Source of the DNA: Phoenix dactylifera
Lineage: Eukaryota > Streptophyta > Magnoliopsida > Arecales > Arecaceae
Direction: 5' to 3'
DNA length: 64,000 nucleotides
Assembly (NCBI RefSeq): GCF_009389715.1
Contig: NC_052395.1
Location: forward strand, 23,919,482-23,983,481
Position numbers and translations under genes: made by a program
Shown: piece after piece, positions 46,501-57,822 of the stretch
How positions within the stretch are numbered: the stretch's first letter is position 1
Layout: every line of letters starts with the position of its first letter
Notes under the pieces: model-generated
Database searches by the model: none
Told to the model about the DNA's origin: nothing
What the model saw: the letters and a program-made list of their open reading frames with translations, nothing else

Positions 46501-49500
46501 CAAGCAAGTAATATTTTGTCCTTGATGAGGTGTTATCGGAATAAAGACCGGAACCCTTGCAATTATGAAAAACTGAAGCAATAGGCCCAGAAAGGGGACT
46601 GATCCTGCCTGTGGCAGCTGCAGCAGCACCAGTGACAGCACCTTTCCATCCATTACTCCCATTTCTTATTCTGCTTACAACTGATAACGTGACTGGAGGA
46701 CCAGATGGAAAAATACACTGCTGATTAAGCTTTATTAAAGATGATCCATGATGCCAACGAACTGATGCCTTAGTTGTTAAATCAGTTCCACAACTGATGC
46801 TTGCCAAATTGCTCTCACTGGACTGAAGGTTTCCAATCCCTTCAAAAGGAGATAATGCAAATAAATGACTAGTTCCTCTTGAGGAACTGATCATTATCCA
46901 TTGGCTGTCATCACTAAAACTAATATCTTGTATAACCTGATGTATACAACAAAAATTTCCAATTAGAAGTCAGCAGGTGTATTTCAATTTTCAAGGAAAA
47001 TGCCAAACAAATTGTATGCATTATCTACCGCATTTGTGATGCCACGTTGCAACCTGTAAAGATGAATATATGTCCCATTTGCATCAGATCCTGATGAACT
47101 TCCATGTAGAAAAGGCATTATGCGGAAAACATTAATGTTGTGACCATGAATAGAAGCTGTCACTAATAATGTCCCACTAGGATCAAAGCATAGTGCAGAA
47201 ATAGGACTTCCATGTGCTCTAAACTGAACCACAACTGACTTAGAAACTATATCTCTAACAATGACCTGCAGAGGTTAAGGAAATCCAACCATAAAAATTC
47301 AGAACAGTGACCATATAAAAAGACATGACACATGTTTTTCTTAAGTTATCAGAAAAGAATCCATAATCATACATGTTAGATAGGAAATCTTCCGTTCAAG
47401 GACATAAAGAATATAGCAAGTGCAACATAGTTGATTTTTAATTCCATTACTGAGCTAGGGGGAAGCAAGAATAGAAAAGAATCTCAGGTATCAAGTTTCA
47501 GAAACTTCGGAAGAGAATTGCATACCATTCCAGCATTTTTTATGTCCGGCAAATGCCCGTTAATGGTCCCATTAATTTCTAGGCTTGAGCTCCCATGTCT
47601 AATAGACCCATTGCTATCAGGCAGAAGTTCTGAGCAATACTTGGATAGCTTCTTATATCCCATATCTCCAAGTGTCACTATGCTAGCAGCAAGTTGCTTA
47701 CTTGATTCTTTCGCATAGTGTGCCACCAGACTCCCATTTGAAGGAGATGTTGACATACCTGTACTAGGACTCAGATGTTGCGGACTGACACGGCCAGCAT
47801 TTGAAATTGCAACCGGACTTCCACTATAGGCCAGCCACCTAGAACCCACAGCAAGTGGTCCATGGCCTGTGCCTCCAGATCCAGGAATCCCGGAAACTAT
47901 AGGATAAGTAAGAATTGTATATTCTCTCTCCAGGGTTGCAGCATCAAAACAATGTATCTGTAACACATTTTCCTTTCTTAATACAATTTTTGCATATGTA
48001 ACTATGTGAAAAAAAGGAAGTTCGTGTAAAGTGCAATGCATACCTGGGAGGCTTGCAAAACAGCCACAACTCGAGGACTGCACCTTACTGAGTAAACAGC
48101 TGTCCTAAACTTCAAGACATGCACATAATCATGTGTCCTTAGTGAATAAAAGTGGACAAATGTTGGTAACGGGTACTCATTTCCCAGCACCTGGCAACCA
48201 CCAGGACTTCCATTCAAAGAGGAGCTAAACCCATCAGGATTATTTCCGCTTCCAGAAAATGATCCATCTCCAGCAAGAACCAGCAATGGACGCACATCTA
48301 CAAATTTATCTTCAGACCCCTTTGTTGAAATTGACTTTTTTAGCATTTGCAGAAACGAAACAGGACCATCATGTCTGGATACTAGCTGTCTTACGTCATC
48401 TGCCTGCTCAACATCCCAAACCTCAAAACCAGACTTATAAGCCAGCAACAGAACCTGCCGCTGAACATCACCCTCAAATTCTAAGTTGTCGAATCCAGCC
48501 CAGTGCACCTTTTCACCAATGTCAAAAAATTGTGAATGAAGATATGTATGAACTAGTTTTGTACCTCTCAAATATAAGGGGTTGGTTCAAGATATACATT
48601 GAAGAAAATACAAGAAAATGCTTCTAATGGTTTGCTAAACCTGAACTAGAAAGCTAAACAAGTATGAAGAAATAAGATATGTTATCACATCAAAAAGAAA
48701 AGAAAATCATCACAAAATGGTATTTTCAAAAGCTGAAAAAATATTCTAGCAAATAAATAAATAAATAAACTTCATCGATTATTTAATTTTTTGCAGCTCA
48801 TGATCCTGAAAAGGTTAAATTGCTTATCCACTGCATTGTATGTGTTCTTTGAGAAATTGTCATAAAGAAGCCTTGTTGCTGCATGTGCTTCCGTAATAGC
48901 AAGAAATCAACTATCTGTACAAAAATCCCATATCATGACAACTAGATGCGACGACAAGCATCGACATAACCATGTAAAACAAGGACATCAGAAAAAATTC
49001 TAAATTTGAAGTTGCGAAATAGACACGAGAAAGCACCTGTGACATCCACAAAACTCTCAGAAGATACAATGTCTTGCCAAAAGTTTATAATTTTCCAAGA
49101 AAAAAATGTAGATATTTATCCAAGCAACAGAATTTAATCCAGCTTCTATAAAATAAACACCTGGCTCATGCAGTCAGTTATCAATTCCTCGTATTAGAAC
49201 AACTGAGCCCATTAAAAAGGCATACGTAATCATTCCAGTAATAATTTCTACTTCAATAATCACTAAGCTGACTCTTTTCTAGGCATTCATTCAATAAGAA
49301 ATTAAGAAATACAGTTACAGGTAGAGAAAAGGGGTAACTTTAAATTTCAGTTAAATTTCAGCAGTGTCCGTCAAAGAGGGAAAAGATCAAATTCTTTAAA
49401 GAGGAGAAGGGACCGCGTCGAGCACCTGATCACGTCCTGCATCACCATCGCGGTCCGCAATCGAGGACGCAACGGACGCGCCCGCCGATCGGACGGTGGA

Positions 49501-49677
49501 TGCAACCGTCGAGGCGCCCGAGGACACGATCCTGATATAGTTCGACAAGGAGCGGAGCGAGAAGAAGCCGTTGTTGCCCCGCCCGTTCCTCGGCACGGCA
49601 CCTCCCTGAGGCCTCTGCACATCGTTCCTCATCCCCCACCCCCGAACCCCTCCAAAAAGCCGAGAGAAAGAACCCAA
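40507..49677 (-). CDS. ATG18f/g/h-type autophagy protein (WD40 + BCAS3)
   Basis: Seven exons on the minus strand: 49677-49426, 48508-48044, 47957-47526, 47265-47029, 46936-46106, 45996-45830 and 40837-40507, all GT-AG, total 904 aa. Plant ATG18 PROPPINs bind PI3P on autophagosomal membranes; the f/g/h group has a long C-terminal BCAS3 domain. WD40-like sequence runs from VHWAGFDNLEFEG (about residue 85) through HGSPISALCFDPSGTLLVTAS (about 401-421). The lipid-binding FRRG position reads LQRG (455-458). The BCAS3 region lies in exons 4-6 (QDISFSDDSQWIMISSSRGT to LPVFDYI-type sequence). The last exon is acidic and ends at TAA. A possible donor (TAAG/GTAAAC) directly after the stop suggests a 3' UTR intron. 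Intron 6 is 5 kb and full of transposons. Which paralogue (f, g or h) cannot be decided here. Confidence 0.92.
41545..43231 (+). mobile_element. Inner hAT-like element nested in the MITE
   Basis: Flanked by perfect 8-bp repeats TTTTAAGT (41537-41544 and 43232-43239). The termini CAAGGACTGTCGAACCGG and, on the complement, CAAGATCCTCTGAATCGG are imperfect inverted repeats. Both ends are rich in CCGGT/ACCGG. The left end of the outer element reads continuously across the gap when this 1687-bp unit is removed, which proves nesting. Confidence 0.75.
41718..42855 (+). pseudogene. Possible hAT transposase C-terminal remnant
   Basis: An open stretch reads HIDPIHSAFVDDEDDPMIEW (about 41734-41796), continues to a stop at 42046-42048, and is followed by a frame-broken Ser/Tyr/Pro-rich tail to about 42855. 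The acidic DDPMIEW region and the low-complexity tail resemble the C-termini of plant hAT (BED/Dimer_Tnp) transposases, but no zinc finger or catalytic domain is present. The family assignment rests mainly on the 8-bp target duplication. Confidence 0.35.
43325..43625. repeat. GA-rich low-complexity tract
   Basis: Almost pure purine on the + strand. It generates long but meaningless Phe/Ser-rich frames on the other strand. Confidence 0.9.
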
Positions 49678-50120
49678 GAACTAGACAAAGAACCCTAGCT
49701 TCTCCAATCCGGTGGCCTCCGATCATAACCCCAGGCTGTTTCTTTCGACTTTAACAAACAAAAACAGCCCGAATCCTTCCTCTAGGCGACCAACTTCTCC
49801 ATCGCAAACCCGGCCCTCGAAATCTCTTCCCAAAACCCCAGAAACCACGCCGGATCAAAACCAAATTAAAACCTTTCAATCCAAAACGGATTCCGACCCC
49901 AGAAAAGAATCCAACATGTAAAATTCGAAGCTTCGGGATGGTGCCCAACAAATTCGATCGAAAACCCAAAGAAAGGGAGAACAAAGACCAATTCTTGCGC
50001 CTCCGTTCGTCGGAAAACAGGCGGAATGGGGGAAAAGCGAGATTTGTTTTATTCGAGAAGAGAAGAGGGAGAGGGGGGAAGGGGGGAGAGGAATCGCTTG
50101 TGATCAGATAATGAAATGAT
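49678..50120 (-). promoter_or_regulatory. ATG18-like 5' UTR and proximal promoter
   Basis: Sequence directly before the ATG at 49677. A pyrimidine-rich stretch on the transcribed strand (50060-50100, CCCCTCTCCCTCTTCTCTTC type) is typical of plant 5' leaders. The exact start is not visible. Confidence 0.4.
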
Positions 50121-51299
50121 GACTCGCCGTTTACGTCTCTCTCGCGCTTTGTTTTCTGTTCTTTTCCTCGCCTTCTTGTTGCCTTTTTTTATCTTTCACG
50201 GTTTCACCTCCCCTGCTGGATTAGAGTTAAAGAAAAGGCACGAAAAAAAAACGAAAATAAAATTGAAGATAAGAAGAGAAAAGAGGATTAAGTTAAGAGA
50301 AGAAAAGATTAATAACGAAATAGAAAATATTAAAATATAATTATACAATATTTTTCCCTCTTCTTCTCCTTCCCCAAGTCAAGGGTTTTGCCGGACGGTC
50401 AAAAACGGTAAGTTCGAGCTTTAAGAGAGAGACGAAGGTAAAAGGAAAAGGCTTACGTTATCCCTCCGGAAGCTTTTAAGTAAAAGCTATCCGTCGAACG
50501 GCCCAAATTAGCGAACCGTCGTGTCTGGTTGGTGGGGTGGATTAACGTTAGAAACAAACGAAGGGATGGGTCGTATCCCCTGTTTCACAATAATTGGATA
50601 CGTTACTTTTTATGCGGGAGAACCAAAATAGAGGTCGAGCTTTCTTGGATTACGTCCATAGATGATCTAACGGTAAATTGTACATTCGTATAGTAATCTT
50701 TTATGGGAGCTGAGATTGGACGGGTCGAAGGAAGAGAGGGATCGGTGGATGATCCAGTCCGTGGGATTAATTGTTAACGGTGATCGAAGGGTGAGGCGGG
50801 TATGGAGAGGGGATCTGTTGATGAGGACATGTCCGTATGGAGGGGTGGACAAAGTCTCGCTTGGAAGTTTCTGTGCGGACATTTCATTTTTGTATGCGGT
50901 GTCGAGGTCAAAGGCTGGGAAAAGTAGTGTATCGGTGAGACCACGGATTTATGGATGGATGGATGGATGGATGGAGATGCATTTGGCGATTCTTGGACAC
51001 CAATATTTTAAGTATGATGACACAAATGGACCCTGCCATCAGGGATTTATAGCAACTGTTAGCATTGTTGATTAACACATCACTCCTGCAGGCATACGGT
51101 TCAAATGCTGAGATTGGTCTGAAAATTTCATTGAGGGACTTGAAGTTGGAACAAACAACACTACCTGCTATACCTTCATATTATAAAGCTGGTTCATCTA
51201 TCATACCATATACTAATCGGCTTTACTCGAGCTTGGATGATCAACCCCAAATGACTCACGGGCTTGAAAGGTTGGGTTAAGTCCTGCATCAGGCCGAGA
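50121..51299. other. Intergenic
   Basis: No gene recognised. A 119-codon open frame at 50716-51075 has no motif and includes an (ATGG)n microsatellite at about 50951-50973, so I treat it as chance. Confidence 0.45.
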
Positions 51300-51703
51300 T
51301 TTAGTGCTCTAGATTGATCGTAGTGGAAGCTTAGACTTTGAAATCATAGTGGAAGCCTAGACTTCGATATCTCAGAGCTGAAGATAGCCTAGGTAGGAAT
51401 TATCTACGTGAGGCAAGTTTTGAGAATTGGTTATATGATTATCAAGGGAGACTCAAAGACAGTAATCGATTGAATTCAGAGCCAAACAATATTCGATGCT
51501 GCTTATCCACTCCTGTTTGATGTATGAAGGAGTGTGTGGAAGGATTGGATTGCCTCCGTTGTGGTAGAGCACTCTACAGGACTGCTTTGAACCAACTCTT
51601 CAGCTGTTCCCACCGTGTTAAGCGATATTTTATTTTTTAATTTTATTAAATGTATTCATACTAGGCATGTATGACCCATCTCTTTTATTATAAAAAAAAA
51701 AAA
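51300..51703 (+). mobile_element. LINE 3' fragment
   Basis: Plus-strand RNase H remnant reading GDSKTVID (equivalent to GDSATVIG), then a DWIASVVVEHS stretch (equivalent to DWVAAYVAHHS), and ending KCIHTRHV before its stop (equivalent to GCIHTRIV in the large LINE). It is followed by a 12-base A-run at 51692-51703. The shared last codons place it in the same LINE family. Confidence 0.75.
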
Positions 51704-52177
51704 GAAACAGTGCCCCAGCCACCTTGATCGCTTTGGCATGTGGAACATAAAAAAAAACAAGACAATGACTAAACTGTCAACCATGGGATAGTCGCCAGGA
51801 TGAAGCCATTCTGGCACAATGCCATCAAATATAGCAACCATGCTCGAGAGTGCCGTTGAATTAATTATAATGCTTACGTATTGGCTAGAATTTGTGAACC
51901 TCCTCACGGGATTTCTTTTCTTTCAATCTTCCAGTGTCATTGATATTTCCGTGGGAGCAAGCACTCCATGTGGCATCGTGTCCTCTTTTTGGAACGAATG
52001 AAACATCAGCAAGACAGGTAGAAAAAGCCACATATGAAAATCTTGGTCCACTTAGCCCATCCATATGAAAACCCTAAAAGTAAGGATAATCAAGAGTCAC
52101 GGATCAGATCAAAAGGAGGACCATCTCCAAAGCTGAGTGAACTAGCAGAAATCCATTTAAATGATGGAGGATCTTAT
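51704..52177. other. Intergenic
   Basis: Nothing recognised. Confidence 0.4.
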
Positions 52178-52539
52178 GCCTCAGGTAGGGATGATAAGTT
52201 ATGATCCAATTTGCAGCTGACTTATTTTAAACATGTTAAGATTTGGCGTAAATAGCCTAAGTCATGAATCAGTCGTCCCGTCTGGACCTATTTATTAAAC
52301 TGATTAAGGTTTGAATCTCTCATATTTTTAACCTATTTTAAGCCGATATAAGCTAACTTATTTAAGACCCACTCTACCTTTTTTTTAAACCTACTTAACT
52401 CCTTTAAACCTATTTAATCCAACGTATTCAACCTATTTAAGTCCCACCTAACATATTTTGAACCTGTTTTAACCCATTTAACCCGATTCTATCTTTTTTT
52501 TTTAAAAAAAAAAATCCTATTTCCATCCCTAGCCTCATT
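52178..52539. mobile_element. hAT-type MITE
   Basis: Element 52186-52531 (346 bp). Termini TAGGGATGATAA and (complement) TAGGGATGGAAA form short inverted repeats of the TAGGGATG type common in plant hAT MITEs. The flanking octamers GCCTCAGG (52178-52185) and GCCTCATT (52532-52539) share six of eight bases. The inside is full of ACCTATTTAA-like repeats. Confidence 0.7.
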
Positions 52540-53265
52540 GAAGATATCTTTATTTTTGGGTTTGTCGTTATTTGCTTGCATGACAATAGCTATGGTCATC
52601 TTATTGGGAAGAATCTTTACTCTCTGCGGGAGTCCAGTTTATGGTAGTCTTGGCTCTCTCATGTCAAGTAGTGTGTCAGAAAAATAGGAGGTTTCTACCT
52701 CATCAGTCATCACCCGTACCAACCTCTATGATTAATATCAACTCGTGCTTTGGAAATTTTCCTCTTCGTGAAAGGAAAGGGGAAGCATAAATTTCCACCG
52801 GCCAGCTTTAAAAGTTTCCCTGTTTTAGGCTGTCTTCCAACGGCAGCACTTAAAAACATTTAGTACTGGTTTGGAAAAAAAAAAAAAAAGTCAACAAAGA
52901 AATAAAAAAATAAAAAAATAATTTTTATTTGGTTAGAATTTTTTTAAAAAATAAAAAAATAGTATTTTCATAACAGTAATATTCTCATATTTTATTAAAA
53001 AAATATGAAAGAAATAAAAAAATTACTTTTCTACTAGTTAAAAATTATTTTTTTAAAATATTTTTAACTCATCAAAATTTATCAATAAATTTTTTTATTA
53101 AGAATATAATAGATATTTCATACAACTTTTCTAAAAAAATAGATACAGAAAAGTGTCATTTTTTTTATCAATCAAATATACATAAATTAAACAAACATCA
53201 TATTTTTCAAAAATATTTTTTTTAAAAATTAATGAGAAAAAAAAATCTGCTTAAAACGCGTCCTT

Positions 53266-53299
<34 letters not shown>

Positions 53300-54571
53300 T
53301 GTGCTAAAAAGGATCTGACCCGGTTATTTGAACGTTTGGCTTTATTTTTGCCGTTTGCCTGCAGGGCACCTTGTTTTTATGGTACGTTTTGGCGGCACCT
53401 ATTCCATGACCAAAACAATGAAACCATTAGAGGGTGGGGTGTCCCATGCAATGATTAAAGCATGGAAGAATAGAAAGAAGGCCTAGAAATGATACTTTCC
53501 CTTCCTTATTTTAATCAACGGGTGCATATTTGGGTCCCACTTTTCAACATCATATATCAACAGGCGTTTGTCCTCACAAATTGGTTGTCATCAGACTAAT
53601 TATATCACAAATTAGATCTGTAATGTTGGCCATAAAGGCCAGAATCCCATGTCATTTATGTCATCCAAAAATATCAATCTTAAATTAGGCCTAACCCTTA
53701 AGTTCATGCGTCTCTTTTTTCAGAGAGTCCAGTCCATATGAGTTGTCCTACCTACGAGCATTGAAGAGGATCAAATTAGACACCACAGGAATCATTTTCT
53801 TGAAGGCATCTTATAATCTAGATGAGAATTTAAAGTCGACAAGGATTGTTTAAATCTGGACGTAAAACTTCTTCTAATTTGTAACGTGTATGTGTCACAA
53901 CAATTATATCAATGTGTCCTCTATTCTGCCAAAGATAGTTTGGTATTTCCTTTTTGACAATAAGATACTTTGGCCTTAAAGTTGGCACCTCTGGGGAGTC
54001 GTTCTGAAGTTGCTCGGTAGCTGCTGTTCATCTATCACGAGTTGACCAACCCCATCTAAAGTTTGCATGGGTAGGTTTGTATTGGATGATTTGTTTCCAT
54101 CCGTATTGATTCCCCCATTCCTATGCGAAGTCAAATATACTTTCATACGGAACCAGGTTTTCGAGGACAAATTTACTAGCAAATCTATTCAATAAAGAAA
54201 AATGTTTATATCATTTTTATTTTCTTAGAATCGTAGGATACTTGATATCTTGCACCTGAATAACTTAAAAGCCAAGGGGCGTGTTTCTCGGCCCAAATCA
54301 ATTTTCATGCGTTTAATTTAATATGGTCCAATAAATGACATTGGCAGAATTTTTTTTACTCAGTTTCCACTTTTGTTGAATATTAGCTTAATTTTAGAGA
54401 TCACGTAACAATCCGTATTAACCCAAAATATTTTTCTTTATTAGCATGATTCTGTATCGGCTTGTATTTTTTTTTTTTTGAGCATTATCTTATTAGAGTG
54501 ATTTTAAAGGCCAAACAACAACTTGTATCAGTAAATAATATATTTTTTATTAACATGATCCTATATCAATC
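52540..54571. other. Intergenic, AT-rich
   Basis: Contains an A/T-rich block (52870-53260) and a long A-run (about 53268-53297). No gene recognised. Confidence 0.45.
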
Positions 54572-55253
54572 TGATGGGAAAAAAGTGGACCACCCTACAC
54601 ATACGATTAAAACACCCGAATCCGACGGTAGGCGTAATCTCGATAAGTGTGGTCTCCGCAAGCACGACCTCGACAGGCATGACCTCAGCAGGCATGACCT
54701 TGGCATGCATGGTCTCGGCTGAGCAAAGCCCGATTGACCTCGAGGTCAAGGAAGACCTAGTCAGAAGATGAGACCGACTCCGACTTCACCAATAGTCAAG
54801 CCGGTCTGCCTAAAGAAGCGATCACCAAATCCTCCATATCCGGGATCAAATTCCGCAGTCTCCGCCACAACGGTTGTCAATATTTGAATCCGCGCAATCT
54901 CAGCCGATCGTCAGCTAGCTTGAAATCTCATGTCATCTAAGGTAATTTATTTAATCCAAATTTGCGCAATCACATCCGATTGCGTGTAACCGCTATATCC
55001 CTTCCTATAAAGAGGGGGGACTCCGGGGAGAGGGGCATCTTCTTCCCTTGCCAGAAAACATCTCTCCATTAAAAATATCTCCAGATCCCTCTCTGACTTA
55101 AACATCAGAGAGCTTTCGCCGGATCTTCCGGCTCAAGCTTCTTGCAGGTCCGCCAGAGACAGCCGTCCGTCACTGCGCTGCAGCAAAAGCTCCTCCTCCT
55201 TAGTTCGCGATCACCCCGAGTCTGTTTTCCAGCAAATGGTGCTAGAGGAAGGG
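54572..55253 (+). mobile_element. Gypsy-like LTR with primer site
   Basis: A block starting TGATGGGAAAA and ending CCAGCA at 55234, followed two bases later by TGGTGCTAGAGGAAGGG (55237-55253), which looks like a retroelement primer-binding site. TATAAAGAGGG at about 55011 would be the TATA box. The composition changes sharply from AT-rich flank to GC-rich element at 54572. No coding region follows, so this is a truncated or internally deleted copy. Confidence 0.5.
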
Positions 55254-56090
55254 CCCTGCCGAAACTTTCCCACACGAATCCTTCCCGCTGGAGGTAGTGT
55301 TGGGGGCGGATGAGGGACCCGGAACTTTAGTCCCGTATTGGAAGAGTAGCGGAAAGGATTATGCCTTATAAAGAGGGGCTACCTCTTTCCTTTCAAAGGG
55401 CCCTTTTAAGAAGGACAAAGCTGTGAGGGGAATATTGCCCATTAATTAAGAGCTTTTAATCTTAAAGCAAAGCTGCTTCAAAAAAAAAAATGCGAAGCAT
55501 TTTATAGTTTACTGCCAATATTAATATTAAGCGACAACAGAGGACGGATATCTTAAGTTCTCTTTTGGTATTGCTAAGCAAGCCAAATCTGCAAGGTACA
55601 ATAACTTCAGCATATAGCTCACGGAATTGTGTACGCAACAAGAAACTATATAAGAAAACTGCCACACTAGCAGCTAATACTTAGCGTGTCTTGGTCACCA
55701 TGTGTATTTTGTGGGCTTGCGTGCATGGCCGAAGGGCTGGATATCAAAAGAACAACTAACGATGGTGCATATCCCTAACAAAAAGTCGGTGTACACAATA
55801 ATAGAAGACCACGCAAGAAAAGTGCTATTGAGGGTCAATTGTTAACCATCATATCAAACATGGAGTTGTGTAGACAACAAGAAACTATACTAGGCTTTGC
55901 TAGACGAAAGAAAAATCCAAATTGGGCACCGCTCCCATGGATTGGAGACAAAAATTTATAACTAAATTGTTGAAAAAATATTTATTTGACATTTTATCAG
56001 TACAGTGTGGTACAGTATAAAATTTTTTTCGATATATACAGTACCAATATATTATTTATATAAAATATTAATACTGTACTGATATAGGAT
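55254..56090. other. Repeat debris and spacer
   Basis: 55296-55440 (TGTTGGGGGCGGATGAGGG...) has the look of another short LTR or TRIM end but lacks a partner here. The rest is AT-rich; 55980-56090 has GTACAGT-type repeats. Confidence 0.35.
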
Positions 56091-56895
56091 GCTTAGAAAA
56101 GTACTTTTGACATGTTTAGTTGATCATGGGAAAGTGACAAATTTACAAAATGCTTATGTTTGGTTGACCAATCATCCACTTTCCTGAGAAAGTTATATAT
56201 AATTTCTATTATGCCCTTAATAAAAATTAGATCTTTAATGCCTTTTTAATACTTCTTTAATGCTGAATGGCCTTTTTGGAAAAAAATAAAAATGAAGTGA
56301 TTCCGCCTTATGAGAAAGTAATTTTTCCATGTTTCTCATGGGAAAGACTTTCCTATGAAGAGCTCATTTGGTTCGCGGGGAAAAAAGGGAGGAAATTGTG
56401 GTCAATGGGAAAGTAATGAGATGCCTCTTGTTTGATTGTAATTTTCAAAGAAGAGAGATGGAAAAGTTGTAATCCCATGGAAATATGATTCCCACATTTC
56501 ATGGGAAAGTATTTCCCATGAGGCGGAAATCACTCCATCTTTGTTTTTTTTCCAAAAAGGCCCTTCAGCATTAAAAAGGCACTAAAGACCTAATTTTTAT
56601 TAAGGGTATAATAGGAATTACACATAACTTTCCTAAAAAAATGGATGGTCAACCAAACATAAGCACTCTGCAAATCTGTCACTTTTCTATGTTTAACCAA
56701 ACATGCCAAAAGTACATTTCTAGGCATTCTCTTCCTATAAATCTTCTTCTCAGGAACCATATTTTTAGAAGGGAAAAAACTTCCCGCGAACCAAATGAGC
56801 CCGAAATGTGGAAATCATATTCCCATGAGAATACAACTATTCGGTCTCTCTCTTTTTAAAACTCTAATCAAACAAGTGGCATCTTTTTACTTTTC
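56091..56895. repeat. Interlocked inverted repeats (MITE cluster)
   Basis: Three sequence blocks each have an inverted partner: A 56091-56345 with 56490-56725, B 56362-56380 (GCTCATTTGGTTCGCGGG) with about 56783-56800, and C 56403-56490 with about 56812-56895. The order is A, B, C, A', B', C', so the arms interleave and do not nest as in a simple hairpin. Foldback MITEs rearranged or inserted into one another would produce this. Confidence 0.65.
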
Positions 56896-57183
56896 CGTTT
56901 GCCACACTTTTTTTTACATAATTATATAAAATATGGTACATTTCCGTACTGTTTGTTTTAAATTGGTACCGTAAATTATGATTGGAATCATTACGAGGAG
57001 AGGACAGAACACCCAGGTGCAACTAATTGTCAATTTGTTGTCAAGAGCAGAGAACGCTTATCTTCACCTTGGGTTCCGGCAACCGGAATTTTTTTCTCCA
57101 AAAATAAAAGGAAAAATATCCTAACCCCGCCTTATCTCCAGTTTTCCACTCCACGCCTGGAGCGCTCTTCCTAGACCCCAGCT

Positions 57184-57822
57184 ATGGCTTCCGCGCTTCG
57201 ATTCTTCCCCCTCCCAAACCCCCGCCCTTTCCATTCCCTCCCCTCGCGCCAAAAATCTCCCGCCACTGTCGCCATCCCTCGCTGCTCGTCCAATTCAAAT
57301 CCCAACGGTAATCCTAACCCGACTCCAGAAGAGAACGACTCGATCCCCGAGCCGCCGTCCGTGGGCGGCGCCACCTCCTACGAGGTCCAGAAGCGGGTCA
57401 AGTCGGCGATCCTCCGGGACGGGCGCCGGCCGGCTAAGATCGAGCGGCCGGAGCCGCCCAACTTCGAGATTGGATGGAAGCGGACGAAGGAGATCAAAAC
57501 GGAGAAGCCCAAGGGCTGGATGATCGCGGATTTTTTGGAGAAATTGGAGGGACTGATGGGGCGGCGGCAGTACGGGTCGGCGGAGCTTCTGGCGAAGGTC
57601 GGGGAGATCGTGGCGGAGCAGGCGCGGGAGGAGGCGGAGGTGCTGGTGGCCGGCGGCGAGGTGGAGGAGCGGCTGGTGACGGAGCTCTACCGGGTGCTAA
57701 AACTCATGGAGATGGACCTGGAGATGGTGAAGGCGGCCATCAAGGAAGAGACGCTCGCCCTGCGACTCGACCAAGCCCAGGCCCGCTGCCGCCAGGCCAT
57801 CCTCGTCGCCCTCTCCTTCTGA
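57184..57822 (+). CDS. Predicted plastid-targeted protein, unknown function
   Basis: An intronless 212-aa gene with strongly GC-rich codons against AT-rich flanks. The first 40 or so residues are rich in Ser, Pro, Phe and Arg and low in acidic residues, like a chloroplast transit peptide. After a Pro/Asn-rich linker comes a charged region (SYEVQKRVKSAILRDGRRPA at about 65-84) and then a mostly helical part with heptad-like Glu/Leu/Ala spacing (about 117-205) ending CRQAILVALSF. I recognise the general look of a conserved plant plastid protein but cannot name it. The start is the first ATG, preceded by a short GC-rich leader. The extra frame at 57474-57920 is a shadow. Confidence 0.8.
   Translation: MASALRFFPLPNPRPFHSLPSRQKSPATVAIPRCSSNSNPNGNPNPTPEENDSIPEPPSVGGATSYEVQKRVKSAILRDGRRPAKIERPEPPNFEIGWKRTKEIKTEKPKGWMIADFLEKLEGLMGRRQYGSAELLAKVGEIVAEQAREEAEVLVAGGEVEERLVTELYRVLKLMEMDLEMVKAAIKEETLALRLDQAQARCRQAILVALSF

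Noticed and set aside
50716..51075. 119-codon ORF downstream of the ATG18-like promoter
   Set aside because: No motif, includes an ATGG microsatellite, and has no gene-like context.
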